The notes beneath the pieces are model-generated. The model was not told the DNA's origin, made no database searches, and was given only the letters and a program-made list of their open reading frames with translations. DNA of 64,000 nucleotides, taken from NCBI RefSeq assembly GCF_014202075.1, contig NZ_JACHFZ010000006.1, positions 1 to 64,000 on the forward strand. Reading direction: 5' to 3'. The position numbers and the translations under genes are program-made. The stretch is from Brevundimonas basaltis. Lineage in GTDB: Bacteria; Pseudomonadota; Alphaproteobacteria; Caulobacterales; Caulobacteraceae. This document shows positions 1 through 6,964 of this stretch, piece by piece (the stretch's first letter is position 1; each line of letters begins with the position of its first letter).

Positions 1-197
1 CCGCGTCGAAGTCAGCAATGGCGGCGGCGGTGATCCGGCAAGGCTCGAATGACAGGGCCGCCAGCCGGAGGGCGCGTGGATAACGACCGCGCGGGGCAGT
101 CTGTCTCGTCGAAACGGTACTCAAACCTCAACCGGGCGAGGCCCGGCTGTCCCGCGCCCTCCCCAGCCATTCTGCGGCTCGACGCCTTCTTCCAATG

Positions 198-217
198 CAC
201 TTTACAATGCAAAGTGC
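198..217. promoter_or_regulatory. Dyad-symmetric operator candidate upstream of the membrane protein/regulator operon
   Basis: The arms GCACTTT (197-203) and AAAGTGC (211-217) are perfect inverted repeats separated by seven bases. The dyad lies about 70 bases upstream of the first gene of an operon whose second gene is a small winged-helix regulator. A dimeric autoregulator binding here is inference. The flanking DNA (1-197) holds no gene I can support; a leftward frame is open to the window edge from about 120 but has no convincing start. Confidence 0.4.
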
Positions 218-284
218 TTGATGCATATTGGGGACGAGTTTGAACCGCGGCCGTTCGTCGGCCGCCGAGGGAAGGGATACCGCC

Positions 285-911
285 ATGATGACCGAGAAGA
301 TCGAAGACCCCGCCGGCGACATCGCCTGGATGCGCCGCGTCGCCGAGGAAGGCCGCCAGGGCCCCATGCAGGGAGCCTCAATCCTGTTCGGCGCCGGCGT
401 CATCTACGGACTGGCCAGCCTCGGCCACTGGGCCGTGGCCACCGGCGTCGCCGAGTTCGGCATGGAGACGGTCAACGTCATCTGGCTGGGCGCGACCGCC
501 CTGTTCTTTCTCCTCCTGATCGCCACCCTGACCCGGCTGAAGCGCAATCGCGGCGTCGTCACCTCCGCCAACCTCGCTTCGGGCACGGCCTGGGCCTCGG
601 TCGGCTGGGGCATCTTCGCCCTCGCCGCCTCGATGGCGGTCCTATCCTGGCGGCTGGGCGGGGAGGCGGCCATGGTCGTGCTCGCCCTGATGCCTTCGAT
701 GATCATGGTCTTCTACGGCAGCGGCTGGGCGGTCACCGCCGCCATGCAGCGCTCGAAGCCGCTGTGGATACTGGCCATCGCCTCCTTCGCCGCCGCACCC
801 CTGCTCGCCCTGCTCGTCGGCCAGGCGGAACAGTATCTCGCCTACGCCGCCGCCTTGTTCCTGCTCATGGGTCTGCCCGGCTTCCTGCTGATGCGGGCGG
901 CGAGGGGCTGA
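285..911 (+). CDS. Multi-pass inner-membrane protein of unknown function
   Basis: The product is about 208 residues. A short charged N-terminus (about residues 1-25) is followed by roughly six hydrophobic segments, so it should be an integral inner-membrane protein. No enzymatic motif is visible. The start at 285 is chosen because a strong AGGGAAGGG ribosome site lies just upstream; an in-frame start at 228 has none. The stop is separated by two bases from the GTG of a winged-helix regulator, so the two are almost certainly one operon. Small membrane proteins paired with this kind of regulator are common in Alphaproteobacteria, but I do not recognise a named family. Confidence 0.8.
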   Translation: MMTEKIEDPAGDIAWMRRVAEEGRQGPMQGASILFGAGVIYGLASLGHWAVATGVAEFGMETVNVIWLGATALFFLLLIATLTRLKRNRGVVTSANLASGTAWASVGWGIFALAASMAVLSWRLGGEAAMVVLALMPSMIMVFYGSGWAVTAAMQRSKPLWILAIASFAAAPLLALLVGQAEQYLAYAAALFLLMGLPGFLLMRAARG

Positions 912-913
912 AC

Positions 914-1228
914 GTGGCGGACGATTTCGACATCAACCGCCTCGATGAGGTCATCCACGGCCGGGTCCGGCTCGGCATCATGGCCGTGCTGTCCGGGGTC
1001 GAGAGCGCCGACTTCAACACGCTCAAGGCCCGGCTCCAGACCACCGACGGCAATCTGTCGGTGCATCTGAGAAAGCTCGAGGACGCCGGCTTCGTCGCGG
1101 TCGTCAAACGGTTCGAGGGGCGCAAGCCTCTGACCGAGGCCTCGATGACCCCGGCGGGCCGCAAGGCCTTCGTCGCCTACCTCGACGCCATGCAGGGCCT
1201 CGTCGGTCAGGGCGGCGCCGGGGCCTGA
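914..1228 (+). CDS. Winged-helix (MarR/ArsR-like, HTH_27 type) transcriptional regulator
   Basis: The 104-residue protein consists almost entirely of one winged helix-turn-helix domain. It has a region resembling LDEVIHGRVRLGIMAVL, a recognition helix around TDGNLSVHLRKLEDAGF, and a wing with KRFEGRKPLTEASMTPAGR. This matches small single-domain regulators that dimerise through the N- and C-terminal helices. The start is GTG at 914, two bases after the upstream stop, which implies translational coupling. The likely target is its own promoter, where a 21-bp dyad sits at 197-217. No ligand-binding domain is present, so the inducing signal cannot be read from the sequence. Confidence 0.8.
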   Translation: MADDFDINRLDEVIHGRVRLGIMAVLSGVESADFNTLKARLQTTDGNLSVHLRKLEDAGFVAVVKRFEGRKPLTEASMTPAGRKAFVAYLDAMQGLVGQGGAGA

Positions 1229-1272
1229 CCGGGACGGTGGGAAGCGTCGCGGACGTGAGCTACAGAGGCGGC

Positions 1273-2052
1273 ATGACCGGCCGCATCCATCGCTTCGACG
1301 CCCTCGACAATTTCCGCGACTATGGCGACTACGCCTCGGCCGCCGGCCGCCGCATCGCCGGCGGCCGGCTGTTCCGTTCGGCCCACCACGCCCGCGCCTC
1401 CGACGCCGATCTGGCCCGCCTCGGCGACCTCGGGCTTGCCGCCGTCGTCGACCTGCGCCGCCCCGGCGAACGCCGCGACCAGCCCTCGCGCCGCCCGCCC
1501 GGCTTCGCCGCCCGCGTCATCGAAAGTGATCACGACGACGGCCGCGAGGCCCCGCACATCACCTTCCTCAAGACCGCCGACCTGACCGTCGACGCCGGCC
1601 GGCGCTTCATGACCGGGACCTATCGCGCCCTGCCGTTCGAGCCCGCCCACCTCGACCTCTTCGCCCGCTATTTCGCCGCCCTGGCCGAGGCCGACGGCCC
1701 GGTGCTGATCCACTGCGCGGCGGGCAAGGACCGCACCGGCCTGCTCGCGGCCCTGACCCACCACCTTCTCGGCGTCCATCCGGACGACATGGTCGAGGAC
1801 TACCTGCTGACCAACACCGCGGTCGACCTCGCCGGCCGCGCCCCGGGCATCGCCCGCCAGCTCGAGACGATGACCGGCCGCCCCGCCGCTCACGACGCCG
1901 TGGTCGCCTTCCTCGGCGTCGAGCCGGTCTATCTCGAGACGGCGCTGGCGGCGGCGGCCGCCCGCCACGGCACGATCGACGGCTACCTCGAACAGGCGCT
2001 GGGCGTCGACGCGGCCCTGCGCGACCGCATCGGCGAGCGGCTGGCGGCGTGA
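1273..2052 (+). CDS. Tyrosine-protein phosphatase (IphP/Y_phosphatase3 family)
   Basis: The predicted protein is about 259 residues. It contains the P-loop signature HCAAGKDRTG, with nucleophilic Cys near residue 148 and the Arg six positions later, which is the CX5R hallmark of protein tyrosine and dual-specificity phosphatases. The N-terminal stretch FDALDNFRDYGDYA and the GRLFRSAH segment are typical of the IphP-like family. Substrates may be phosphotyrosine proteins or phosphoinositides; this cannot be decided here. The start at 1273 has AGAGGCGGC upstream; a GTG at 1237 would add 12 residues. Its stop overlaps the GTG of pabB by four bases, an unexpected coupling to folate synthesis. Confidence 0.85.
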   Translation: MTGRIHRFDALDNFRDYGDYASAAGRRIAGGRLFRSAHHARASDADLARLGDLGLAAVVDLRRPGERRDQPSRRPPGFAARVIESDHDDGREAPHITFLKTADLTVDAGRRFMTGTYRALPFEPAHLDLFARYFAALAEADGPVLIHCAAGKDRTGLLAALTHHLLGVHPDDMVEDYLLTNTAVDLAGRAPGIARQLETMTGRPAAHDAVVAFLGVEPVYLETALAAAAARHGTIDGYLEQALGVDAALRDRIGERLAA

Positions 2053-3338
2053 TCCCGCCGCTCGAAAGCGTCGAGACCCGCGTCCATCCGTGGCGCGATC
2101 CTCTCGCCGTCGCAGCCGGACTGGACCGCCGCGACGGCGCCCTGGCCCTGCTGTCGGACGGCGGGCCCCTCGGTCGCCGCTCCTTCGTCGCCGCCGACCC
2201 CGACTGGATCGGCGGCGAGGGCGGCCTCGACCAGCTGCGCGACCCGGCCCTGTCCGCCGGCGTGATCGGGCTCTACGCCTACGACGCCGGGGCCCGCCCC
2301 GCGACCGGCCCCCGTCCCGCGATCTGGCCCGACCTGATGCTGGCCCGCTATCCCGCGATGCTGACCTTCGACCATCAGGCGCGAACCGTCTCGGTCACCG
2401 GTCGGGGCGTCGACGCCGCCGCCGCCGCCCAGGCCGCCGACCGGGCCGAGGCCTGGCTGACCCAGGCCGCCGATCTCGTCCCGCCGCCGCCGCCCGCCGC
2501 CGCGATGGCGCCCGAAGCCCCCCCGCAAGCCTACCTCGACGCCGTCGCCGACGTCGTCGCCCGCATCGCCGCCGGCGAGCTGTTCCAGGCCAATATCGCC
2601 CGCGCCTGGTCCGGCGGCCTCCACCCCGGCGCCGACCCCTTCGACGTCATGCTCCGTCTCGCCGGCCGGGCCGCCGCCTACGGCGCCTTCTGGCGGCTGG
2701 GCGACCGGGCGCTGGTCTCCAACTCGCCTGAGCTGTTCCTGACCTTCGATCCCGTCGATCGCCGCATCGAGACCCGCCCCATCAAGGGCACCCGCCCGCG
2801 CCATCCCGACCCCGCCCGCGACGCCGCCCTCGCCGCGGAACTCCGGGCCAGCGCCAAGGACCGGGCCGAGAACCTGATGATCGTCGACCTGATGCGCAAC
2901 GACCTGTCCCGCGTAGCCGAACCCGGCACGGTCGCCGCCGAACGGCTGTTCGAGATCGAAAGCCACCCGACCGTCCACCATCTCGTCTCGACCGTGACCG
3001 CAGCCGCGCGGGCGCAGACCGGCGTCGCCGACCTGTTGGCCGCGACCTTCCCGCCCGGTTCGATCACCGGCGCGCCCAAGCACCAGGCCATGAAGGTCAT
3101 CGCCGCCCATGAGCCGCCGCGCGGCCCGTGGTGCGGCAGCCTGTTCCACATCGCCGACAACGGCGGTCTGACCGCCTCGGTGCTGATCCGCACCGCCTCG
3201 TTCGAGCGCGTGGAGGGTCGGTGGCGCTTCCGCACCCTGGCGGGCGCCGGCATCGTCGCCGATAGCGATCCGGCCTCCGAACTGGCCGAAACGGAGGTCA
3301 AGATCCTCGCTCTTCGCGAGGCCCTGATCGGCGCCTAG
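2049..3338 (+). CDS. pabB: Aminodeoxychorismate synthase component I
   Basis: PabB aminates chorismate to 4-amino-4-deoxychorismate, the precursor of p-aminobenzoate and folate, using ammonia from a PabA-type glutaminase. The 429-residue protein has the chorismate-binding fold: a degenerate N-terminal domain, GELFQANIAR, the PIKGTRPR motif near residues 244-251, ENLMIVDLMRNDL, and FPPGSITGAPK. The lysine in PIKGT (about residue 246) is diagnostic of PabB against the alanine of TrpE. No pabA or pabC is adjacent. It starts at a GTG that overlaps the phosphatase stop and ends in a four-base convergent overlap with a TadE gene. Confidence 0.93.
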   Translation: MIPPLESVETRVHPWRDPLAVAAGLDRRDGALALLSDGGPLGRRSFVAADPDWIGGEGGLDQLRDPALSAGVIGLYAYDAGARPATGPRPAIWPDLMLARYPAMLTFDHQARTVSVTGRGVDAAAAAQAADRAEAWLTQAADLVPPPPPAAAMAPEAPPQAYLDAVADVVARIAAGELFQANIARAWSGGLHPGADPFDVMLRLAGRAAAYGAFWRLGDRALVSNSPELFLTFDPVDRRIETRPIKGTRPRHPDPARDAALAAELRASAKDRAENLMIVDLMRNDLSRVAEPGTVAAERLFEIESHPTVHHLVSTVTAAARAQTGVADLLAATFPPGSITGAPKHQAMKVIAAHEPPRGPWCGSLFHIADNGGLTASVLIRTASFERVEGRWRFRTLAGAGIVADSDPASELAETEVKILALREALIGA

Positions 3339-3871
3339 CAGGCCGCGCAGGTCGTCTTGTCGACGGTCCGCGGCCGCAGATAATAGGTGTGCGAGAACCG
3401 CGTCAGCCCGGGCATCAGATAGTCCGCGGCCGAGTCGTAATCGTAGGTGACCTCGGCCACGATCACGCTCTGACCGTCCTCGATCAGATCGGCCGGCAGG
3501 GTGATCGTCGAGCCCTTGCCTCGCGCCGTCATCCCGTCGCCCCGGCTCCAGTCGATCCGGGCCGCGCCCGAGGTCCGGCTGACGCTCGACACCCGCTGGT
3601 TCAGGGTCGCGGTCGGGAAGGGCTTCATGATCAGCCCGCCGATGTCGAAGATGTCGTCGATCGCCGATGGCGTCACCATCTCTTCCTGGGCGACCAGATC
3701 GGCGACCATGGCCGAGACGTGGCCCATCCGCTTCTGCGCCATGAAGCCCTGACAGAACTCGGTCATGCCCATGTAGAAAAGGATCAGGACCGGCGCGAGC
3801 ATGGCGAACTCGATCGCCGACACACCGCTTTCGTCGCAAGTCCAGCGTCTGATCAGGCCCCGGCGCATCAT
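3335..3871 (-). CDS. TadE/TadG-family pilus assembly protein (cpaK-like)
   Basis: The 178-residue protein begins with a short basic segment and then CDESGVSAIEFAMLAPVLIL, a TadE-type pseudopilin N-terminus with Glu in the prepilin-like position and a single membrane helix (about residues 14-38). The rest should be periplasmic and includes a C-terminal cysteine pair (TTCAAC). TadE-like minor pilins help to assemble Flp pili. It overlaps the upstream TadE gene by four bases and is last in a three-gene leftward operon divergent from pilA. This matches the cpaI-cpaJ-cpaK arrangement of Caulobacter; the exact letter assignment is inference. Confidence 0.82.
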   Translation of the reverse strand: MMRRGLIRRWTCDESGVSAIEFAMLAPVLILFYMGMTEFCQGFMAQKRMGHVSAMVADLVAQEEMVTPSAIDDIFDIGGLIMKPFPTATLNQRVSSVSRTSGAARIDWSRGDGMTARGKGSTITLPADLIEDGQSVIVAEVTYDYDSAADYLMPGLTRFSHTYYLRPRTVDKTTCAAC

Positions 3872-4419
3872 CCGGCCGGCTCGTTGCGGAAAGCGGTGGT
3901 GGCGGTCAGCATGGCGGTGCGATCACCCACCTGGGACAGAGCCTGTGACAGGAAGGTGGTCAGCAGCGGGTGCTGGTACCAGACGCGCACCAGGATCAGG
4001 TCACCGGGATTGCCGTTGGCGTAGGTCAGGCCGCTCGGATCGAAGCCGTCGCCCGCCAGCGGGTCGGGCGGCGTCGTGTCGAATTGCGGGATCACCCGCA
4101 CGTCGATCGTCGCCCTGGTCTCGCAGTCGCCGGAAAAGACGCTCATCCGGTTACACAGCTGGGTCTTGAACTGGGCCGCCGTCATGCCCTGGGCGCTGGC
4201 CTGCCCGGTGCGCACCAGTCGGCCTGTCGAGATCGCGGCGTTCTCGAGCACGGAATCCAGCGTGAAAATCAGCGCCACTTCGAGGATGGCGAAGACCATG
4301 ATGCAGAAAGGAAGGACCACGAGGCCGAACTCGACGGCCGCCGATCCGTCGCGGTTGCGCAGCAGGGCGCCGAGCCAGCGGCGGCCTCCGGACCCTCCAC
4401 GGCGACGGCGGACGATCAT
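3868..4419 (-). CDS. TadE-family pilus assembly protein (cpaJ-like)
   Basis: This 183-residue protein has a basic N-terminus, then RDGSAAVEFGLVVLPFCIMV, a TadE-type pseudopilin segment with the conserved Glu followed by a hydrophobic helix (about residues 24-50). The C-terminal two thirds are expected in the periplasm. Two cysteines around residues 88-97 could form a disulfide. It lies between a CpaC-like N-domain protein and a second TadE protein, with a four-base overlap to the latter, so the three genes are one operon devoted to Flp pilus biogenesis. It acts as a minor pilin or assembly factor by family analogy. Confidence 0.82.
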   Translation of the reverse strand: MIVRRRRGGSGGRRWLGALLRNRDGSAAVEFGLVVLPFCIMVFAILEVALIFTLDSVLENAAISTGRLVRTGQASAQGMTAAQFKTQLCNRMSVFSGDCETRATIDVRVIPQFDTTPPDPLAGDGFDPSGLTYANGNPGDLILVRVWYQHPLLTTFLSQALSQVGDRTAMLTATTAFRNEPAG

Positions 4420-4425
4420 GTCGGC

Positions 4426-4854
4426 TTACTGCTGGGCGGTGGCGGGGCCGCTGGTTCCCCGCACGGAGGGCGAGCACGAGCTGGCGCAGGCCATCTCGGT
4501 CGACTGGGCGCCGCGCCACATCCGCACGCGTCCGGCGCCGTCGCCGGCGGTGACGACCACCTGGCTCTGAAACACGGTGCGGCCGATCGGATCGACGGCG
4601 ACGACCTCGGTCACGCCATAGCCCTTGCCGGTGATGTACAGAGTATTGGCGTCAACCACCGTGACGTCAGCGATTTCCGGATTGCCTACGATGACAGAGC
4701 CGGCCGGGCCGCGCAGCTGGACGCGCTGGGCCTGATCGATCTCGACGTTGATGCGGCCGGACTGGGCGAGGGCGACCCCGGGCCCGGCCAGCAGGGCGGT
4801 CGCGCCGAGGGCGAGAAGAAGGCGATGAGTGCGGGTCATGGCGACGGTGTCCAT
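4426..4854 (-). CDS. Secreted pilus-assembly N-terminal (secretin N-domain-like) protein, cpaI-like
   Basis: The product is about 137-142 residues. It has a signal peptide (LLLALGATALLAGPGVALAQ) and then one copy of the domain found at the N-terminus of CpaC/RcpA secretins: QAQRVQLRGPAGSVIVGNPEIADV...LYITGKGYGVTEVVAVD. No secretin domain follows, so it is a stand-alone periplasmic N-domain protein. Caulobacter carries such a gene (cpaI) divergently next to pilA. It may dock to or stabilise the CpaC secretin, which is inference. Starts at 4852 or 4837 are both possible; neither has a strong ribosome site. It is the first gene of the leftward pilus operon. Confidence 0.8.
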   Translation of the reverse strand: MDTVAMTRTHRLLLALGATALLAGPGVALAQSGRINVEIDQAQRVQLRGPAGSVIVGNPEIADVTVVDANTLYITGKGYGVTEVVAVDPIGRTVFQSQVVVTAGDGAGRVRMWRGAQSTEMACASSCSPSVRGTSGPATAQQ

Positions 4855-4929
4855 AGAGCGAGCGCGCGCGTAAGCGTGATGGCGAACCTGCCCCTCAAAT
4901 TCTCAACAAAGGCTGAAGGTCCGACACTT

Positions 4930-4975
4930 GGAATACCCCCCGGGTACAGTCAGGGCCTGTACTGGAGGGTATTCC
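4930..4975. promoter_or_regulatory. 46-nt two-part palindrome in the cpaI-pilA divergent promoter region
   Basis: The outer arms GGAATACCC (4930-4938) and GGGTATTCC (4967-4975) and the inner arms GTACAG (4944-4949) and CTGTAC (4957-4962) are perfect inverted repeats around a seven-base centre. The segments between arms can pair partly. The element lies 75 bases upstream of the leftward gene and 168 bases upstream of pilA. It could be an operator for a dimeric or tetrameric regulator or a transcript hairpin. It does not resemble a CtrA site. Confidence 0.5.
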
Positions 4976-5001
4976 GCCGGTCGTTTCAAAAGATTCTACA
5001 G

Positions 5002-5042
5002 TAAATACTTCGGTAACCAAGCCCGGCGACCTGCCCTTAACC
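5002..5042. promoter_or_regulatory. Weak CtrA-like sites upstream of pilA
   Basis: TAAA-N7-GTAAC (5002-5017) and TTAACC (5037-5042) resemble the CtrA consensus TTAA-N7-TTAAC and its half site. In Caulobacter crescentus pilA transcription is activated by CtrA. The matches are imperfect, so this is a suggestion only. Confidence 0.25.
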
Positions 5043-5143
5043 GATATGGGCGATAACGACGGTGCGTTTTGGGGGTCAAGCGGGCTACCGGCTCCCCCCG
5101 TCGTTCAGTAGCTCGCATCCTCGTCTCTAAGGGAACAAAGACC

Positions 5144-5314
5144 ATGAAGAAGTTCATTTCGAAGTTCATGTCCGATGAGTCGGGCGCCACGGCCATCGAA
5201 TATGGCCTGATCGCCGCCCTCATCGCCGTCGTGATCATCGCGGCCGTCACCGCCCTGGGCACCAACATCTCGACCCAGTTCGGCAAGGTCGCCACCGCCA
5301 TCGGCGCCTCCTAA
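5144..5314 (+). CDS. pilA: Flp/Fap-type major pilin
   Basis: The 56-residue prepilin has a charged leader (MKKFISKFMSDESG) cut by CpaA after Gly14. The mature protein begins ATAIEYGLIAAL, with the invariant Glu at position +5 and Tyr at +6, the hallmarks of Flp pilins. One hydrophobic helix (about residues 15-38) drives polymerisation and the short C-terminal part is exposed. An AAGGGA ribosome site precedes the ATG by ten bases. The gene is monocistronic or heads the cpa operon; a strong terminator follows, so it is probably made in excess over the assembly proteins. Pilin is polymerised by CpaF/CpaG/CpaH. Confidence 0.95.
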   Translation: MKKFISKFMSDESGATAIEYGLIAALIAVVIIAAVTALGTNISTQFGKVATAIGAS

Positions 5315-5341
5315 GCGTCGTAAGCGTCTTGAACCAAGGCG

Positions 5342-5377
5342 GGGGCCGGAGCGGAAACGCTCCGGCCCCTTGCTTTT
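5342..5377 (+). terminator. Rho-independent terminator after pilA
   Basis: A perfect 12-bp GC-rich stem (GGGGCCGGAGCG, 5342-5353) with a GAAA loop pairs with CGCTCCGGCCCC (5358-5369) and is followed by TTGCTTTT. It lies 28 bases after the pilA stop and before cpaA, so it may uncouple abundant pilin mRNA from the assembly genes by partial termination. Confidence 0.85.
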
Positions 5378-5427
5378 GGGCGTCGGCGGAAACGCCGCCT
5401 TAAAAGATCGTCGGGCAGGCTGGCGCC

Positions 5428-5937
5428 ATGGAAGTCCCTCAACTGATCCTTCTCGCCATCCTGCCCGCCCTGGTCATCGTCGCCGGGCTGAAGGATCTGA
5501 CGTCGATGAAGATCCCGAACTGGATCTCCGGCCTCCTGATCCTCGGCTTCTTCCCCGCGGCCCTTCTGCTCGGCCTCCAGCCGGCGGCGATCGGAATCCA
5601 TGTCGCCGTCGCGGTCGCGGCCCTAGTGATCGGCATGGGTCTGTTCGCGCTCAATCTGCTGGGCGGCGGCGACGTCAAGCTGATGGCGGCCGCCTGCCTC
5701 TGGCTGGGCCTGTCCGGTTCCGGGGTCTTCGTGCTCGCCACGGCCGTGATCGGCGGCATCTTCTCCCTGGCCCTGCTCGTCAGTCGGGCCTGGCTTCAGC
5801 CCTACGTCGGCGCCGGACCGGGCTGGCTGGTGCAGCTGATGGAGCCGAAGGGACACATCCCCTACGGCGTCGCCATCGCCTTCGGCGCGCTGGTCGCCTG
5901 GCCGGCCTCGCCACTGATGATCGCCTTTCTCGGCTGA
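5428..5937 (+). CDS. cpaA: Prepilin peptidase (A24, TadV/CpaA)
   Basis: CpaA removes the leader from PilA and the TadE-like pseudopilins at the inner membrane. The 169-residue protein is almost entirely membrane-embedded. The two catalytic aspartates are visible: Asp23 in LKDLTSMKIPNW and Asp82 in GGGDVK, the GxGD-type signature. It is shorter than type IV prepilin peptidases because it lacks the N-methyltransferase domain, which is normal for the TadV class. It lies between pilA and cpaB, in the standard Caulobacter order. Confidence 0.93.
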   Translation: MEVPQLILLAILPALVIVAGLKDLTSMKIPNWISGLLILGFFPAALLLGLQPAAIGIHVAVAVAALVIGMGLFALNLLGGGDVKLMAAACLWLGLSGSGVFVLATAVIGGIFSLALLVSRAWLQPYVGAGPGWLVQLMEPKGHIPYGVAIAFGALVAWPASPLMIAFLG

Positions 5938-6067
5938 CAGCCAGCGATCGAGCCTGATCCGTACGTTAGCATTTAGGCCCGCGTTAACCCGCGCCCCTCA
6001 TGGTCGTTAACGGTAGGGAGCCGAAGGACCGACTCACGGGTCCGGCCGGCCCTGCCGGAGACAGTCG

Positions 6068-6964
6068 ATGAAGCCCGCCCGAATCATCGTGATCTGCGTC
6101 GCCGCCGTGGCAGCCATCGGGCTGGCCCTGGTCGTGCGCGCCATGGGATCGCCATCGAACGAACCGACCGCCGTCGCCGCCGCCGCGCCGGTCGACGCCC
6201 GTCCGATGGCCAAGGTATTGGTCGCCGCCAAGGATCTGCAGCCGGGCAAGCGGCTCGAAGGCTCCGATCTCGACTGGAAGGACTGGCCGGTCGACGAGGT
6301 CAATCCGGCCTTCATCACCGACGGCACGAGACCGGTCGCGGCCCCGGAGCAGTCGAAGCCCGAGGGTGCTGTCGCCGCCGTGACTAGGGCCGCAACCGAC
6401 CTCGCTACCGGCGGGGCCAAGGAAGACTACGTCGGCTCGGTGGTGCGCGAGCCCATTCTCGCGGGCGAGCCTATCGTCCTGCGCAAGATCGTGCGCGCCG
6501 GGGACAGCGGCTACATGGCCGCCTACCTGGAGCCGGGCATGCGCGCCATGGCCATCCGCGTTACGGTCGAGACCGCCGCTGGCGGTTTCATCCTCCCGGG
6601 AGACCGGGTCGACGTCGTGCTGACCCGCGAGACGACGCTCGGCAATATCGGCGCGACCGAGGGTGATCGCTCCAAATTCACCTCGGCCACGGTGATGCAG
6701 AACATCAAGGTCCTTGCCATCGACCAGTCGACCCGGGCCGGCGACGACGAACAGACCGTGATCGGCGCCACGGCCACGCTCGAAGTCGGGCCGCGCGACG
6801 CCGAGGCCCTCGCCCTGGCCAAGTCGGAGGGCGAGCTCAGCTTGATCCTGCGCTCCTACGCGGACACCGGCGGTCCTTCCGGCCGGGTCTCCGCCGGCCC
6901 GCGTCAATCAGCGGCTGTCCGCGTCTATCGCGGCGGCGCTCCTGAAGTGGTGGTGGTCCAATGA
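6068..6964 (+). CDS. cpaB: Flp pilus assembly protein CpaB (RcpC)
   Basis: The 298-residue protein has an N-terminal signal-anchor (about residues 4-27), then a SAF domain (VLVAAKDLQPGKRLEGSDLDW) and a CpaB-type beta-rich C-terminal region containing FILPGDRVDVVLTR. RcpC/CpaB proteins act in the periplasm and are needed to stabilise or gate the CpaC secretin. GGAG lies nine bases before the start. The 130-base gap before it contains two GTTAAC palindromes (5983-5988, 6006-6011) that could be CtrA half sites. Its stop overlaps the cpaC start by four bases. Confidence 0.92.
   Translation: MKPARIIVICVAAVAAIGLALVVRAMGSPSNEPTAVAAAAPVDARPMAKVLVAAKDLQPGKRLEGSDLDWKDWPVDEVNPAFITDGTRPVAAPEQSKPEGAVAAVTRAATDLATGGAKEDYVGSVVREPILAGEPIVLRKIVRAGDSGYMAAYLEPGMRAMAIRVTVETAAGGFILPGDRVDVVLTRETTLGNIGATEGDRSKFTSATVMQNIKVLAIDQSTRAGDDEQTVIGATATLEVGPRDAEALALAKSEGELSLILRSYADTGGPSGRVSAGPRQSAAVRVYRGGAPEVVVVQ

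Noticed and set aside
1983..3839. Very long minus-strand open frame (618 codons) over the phosphatase end, pabB and the TadE gene
   Set aside because: It is Gly/Arg/Asp-rich shadow coding produced by high third-position GC; pabB on the other strand has all its motifs.
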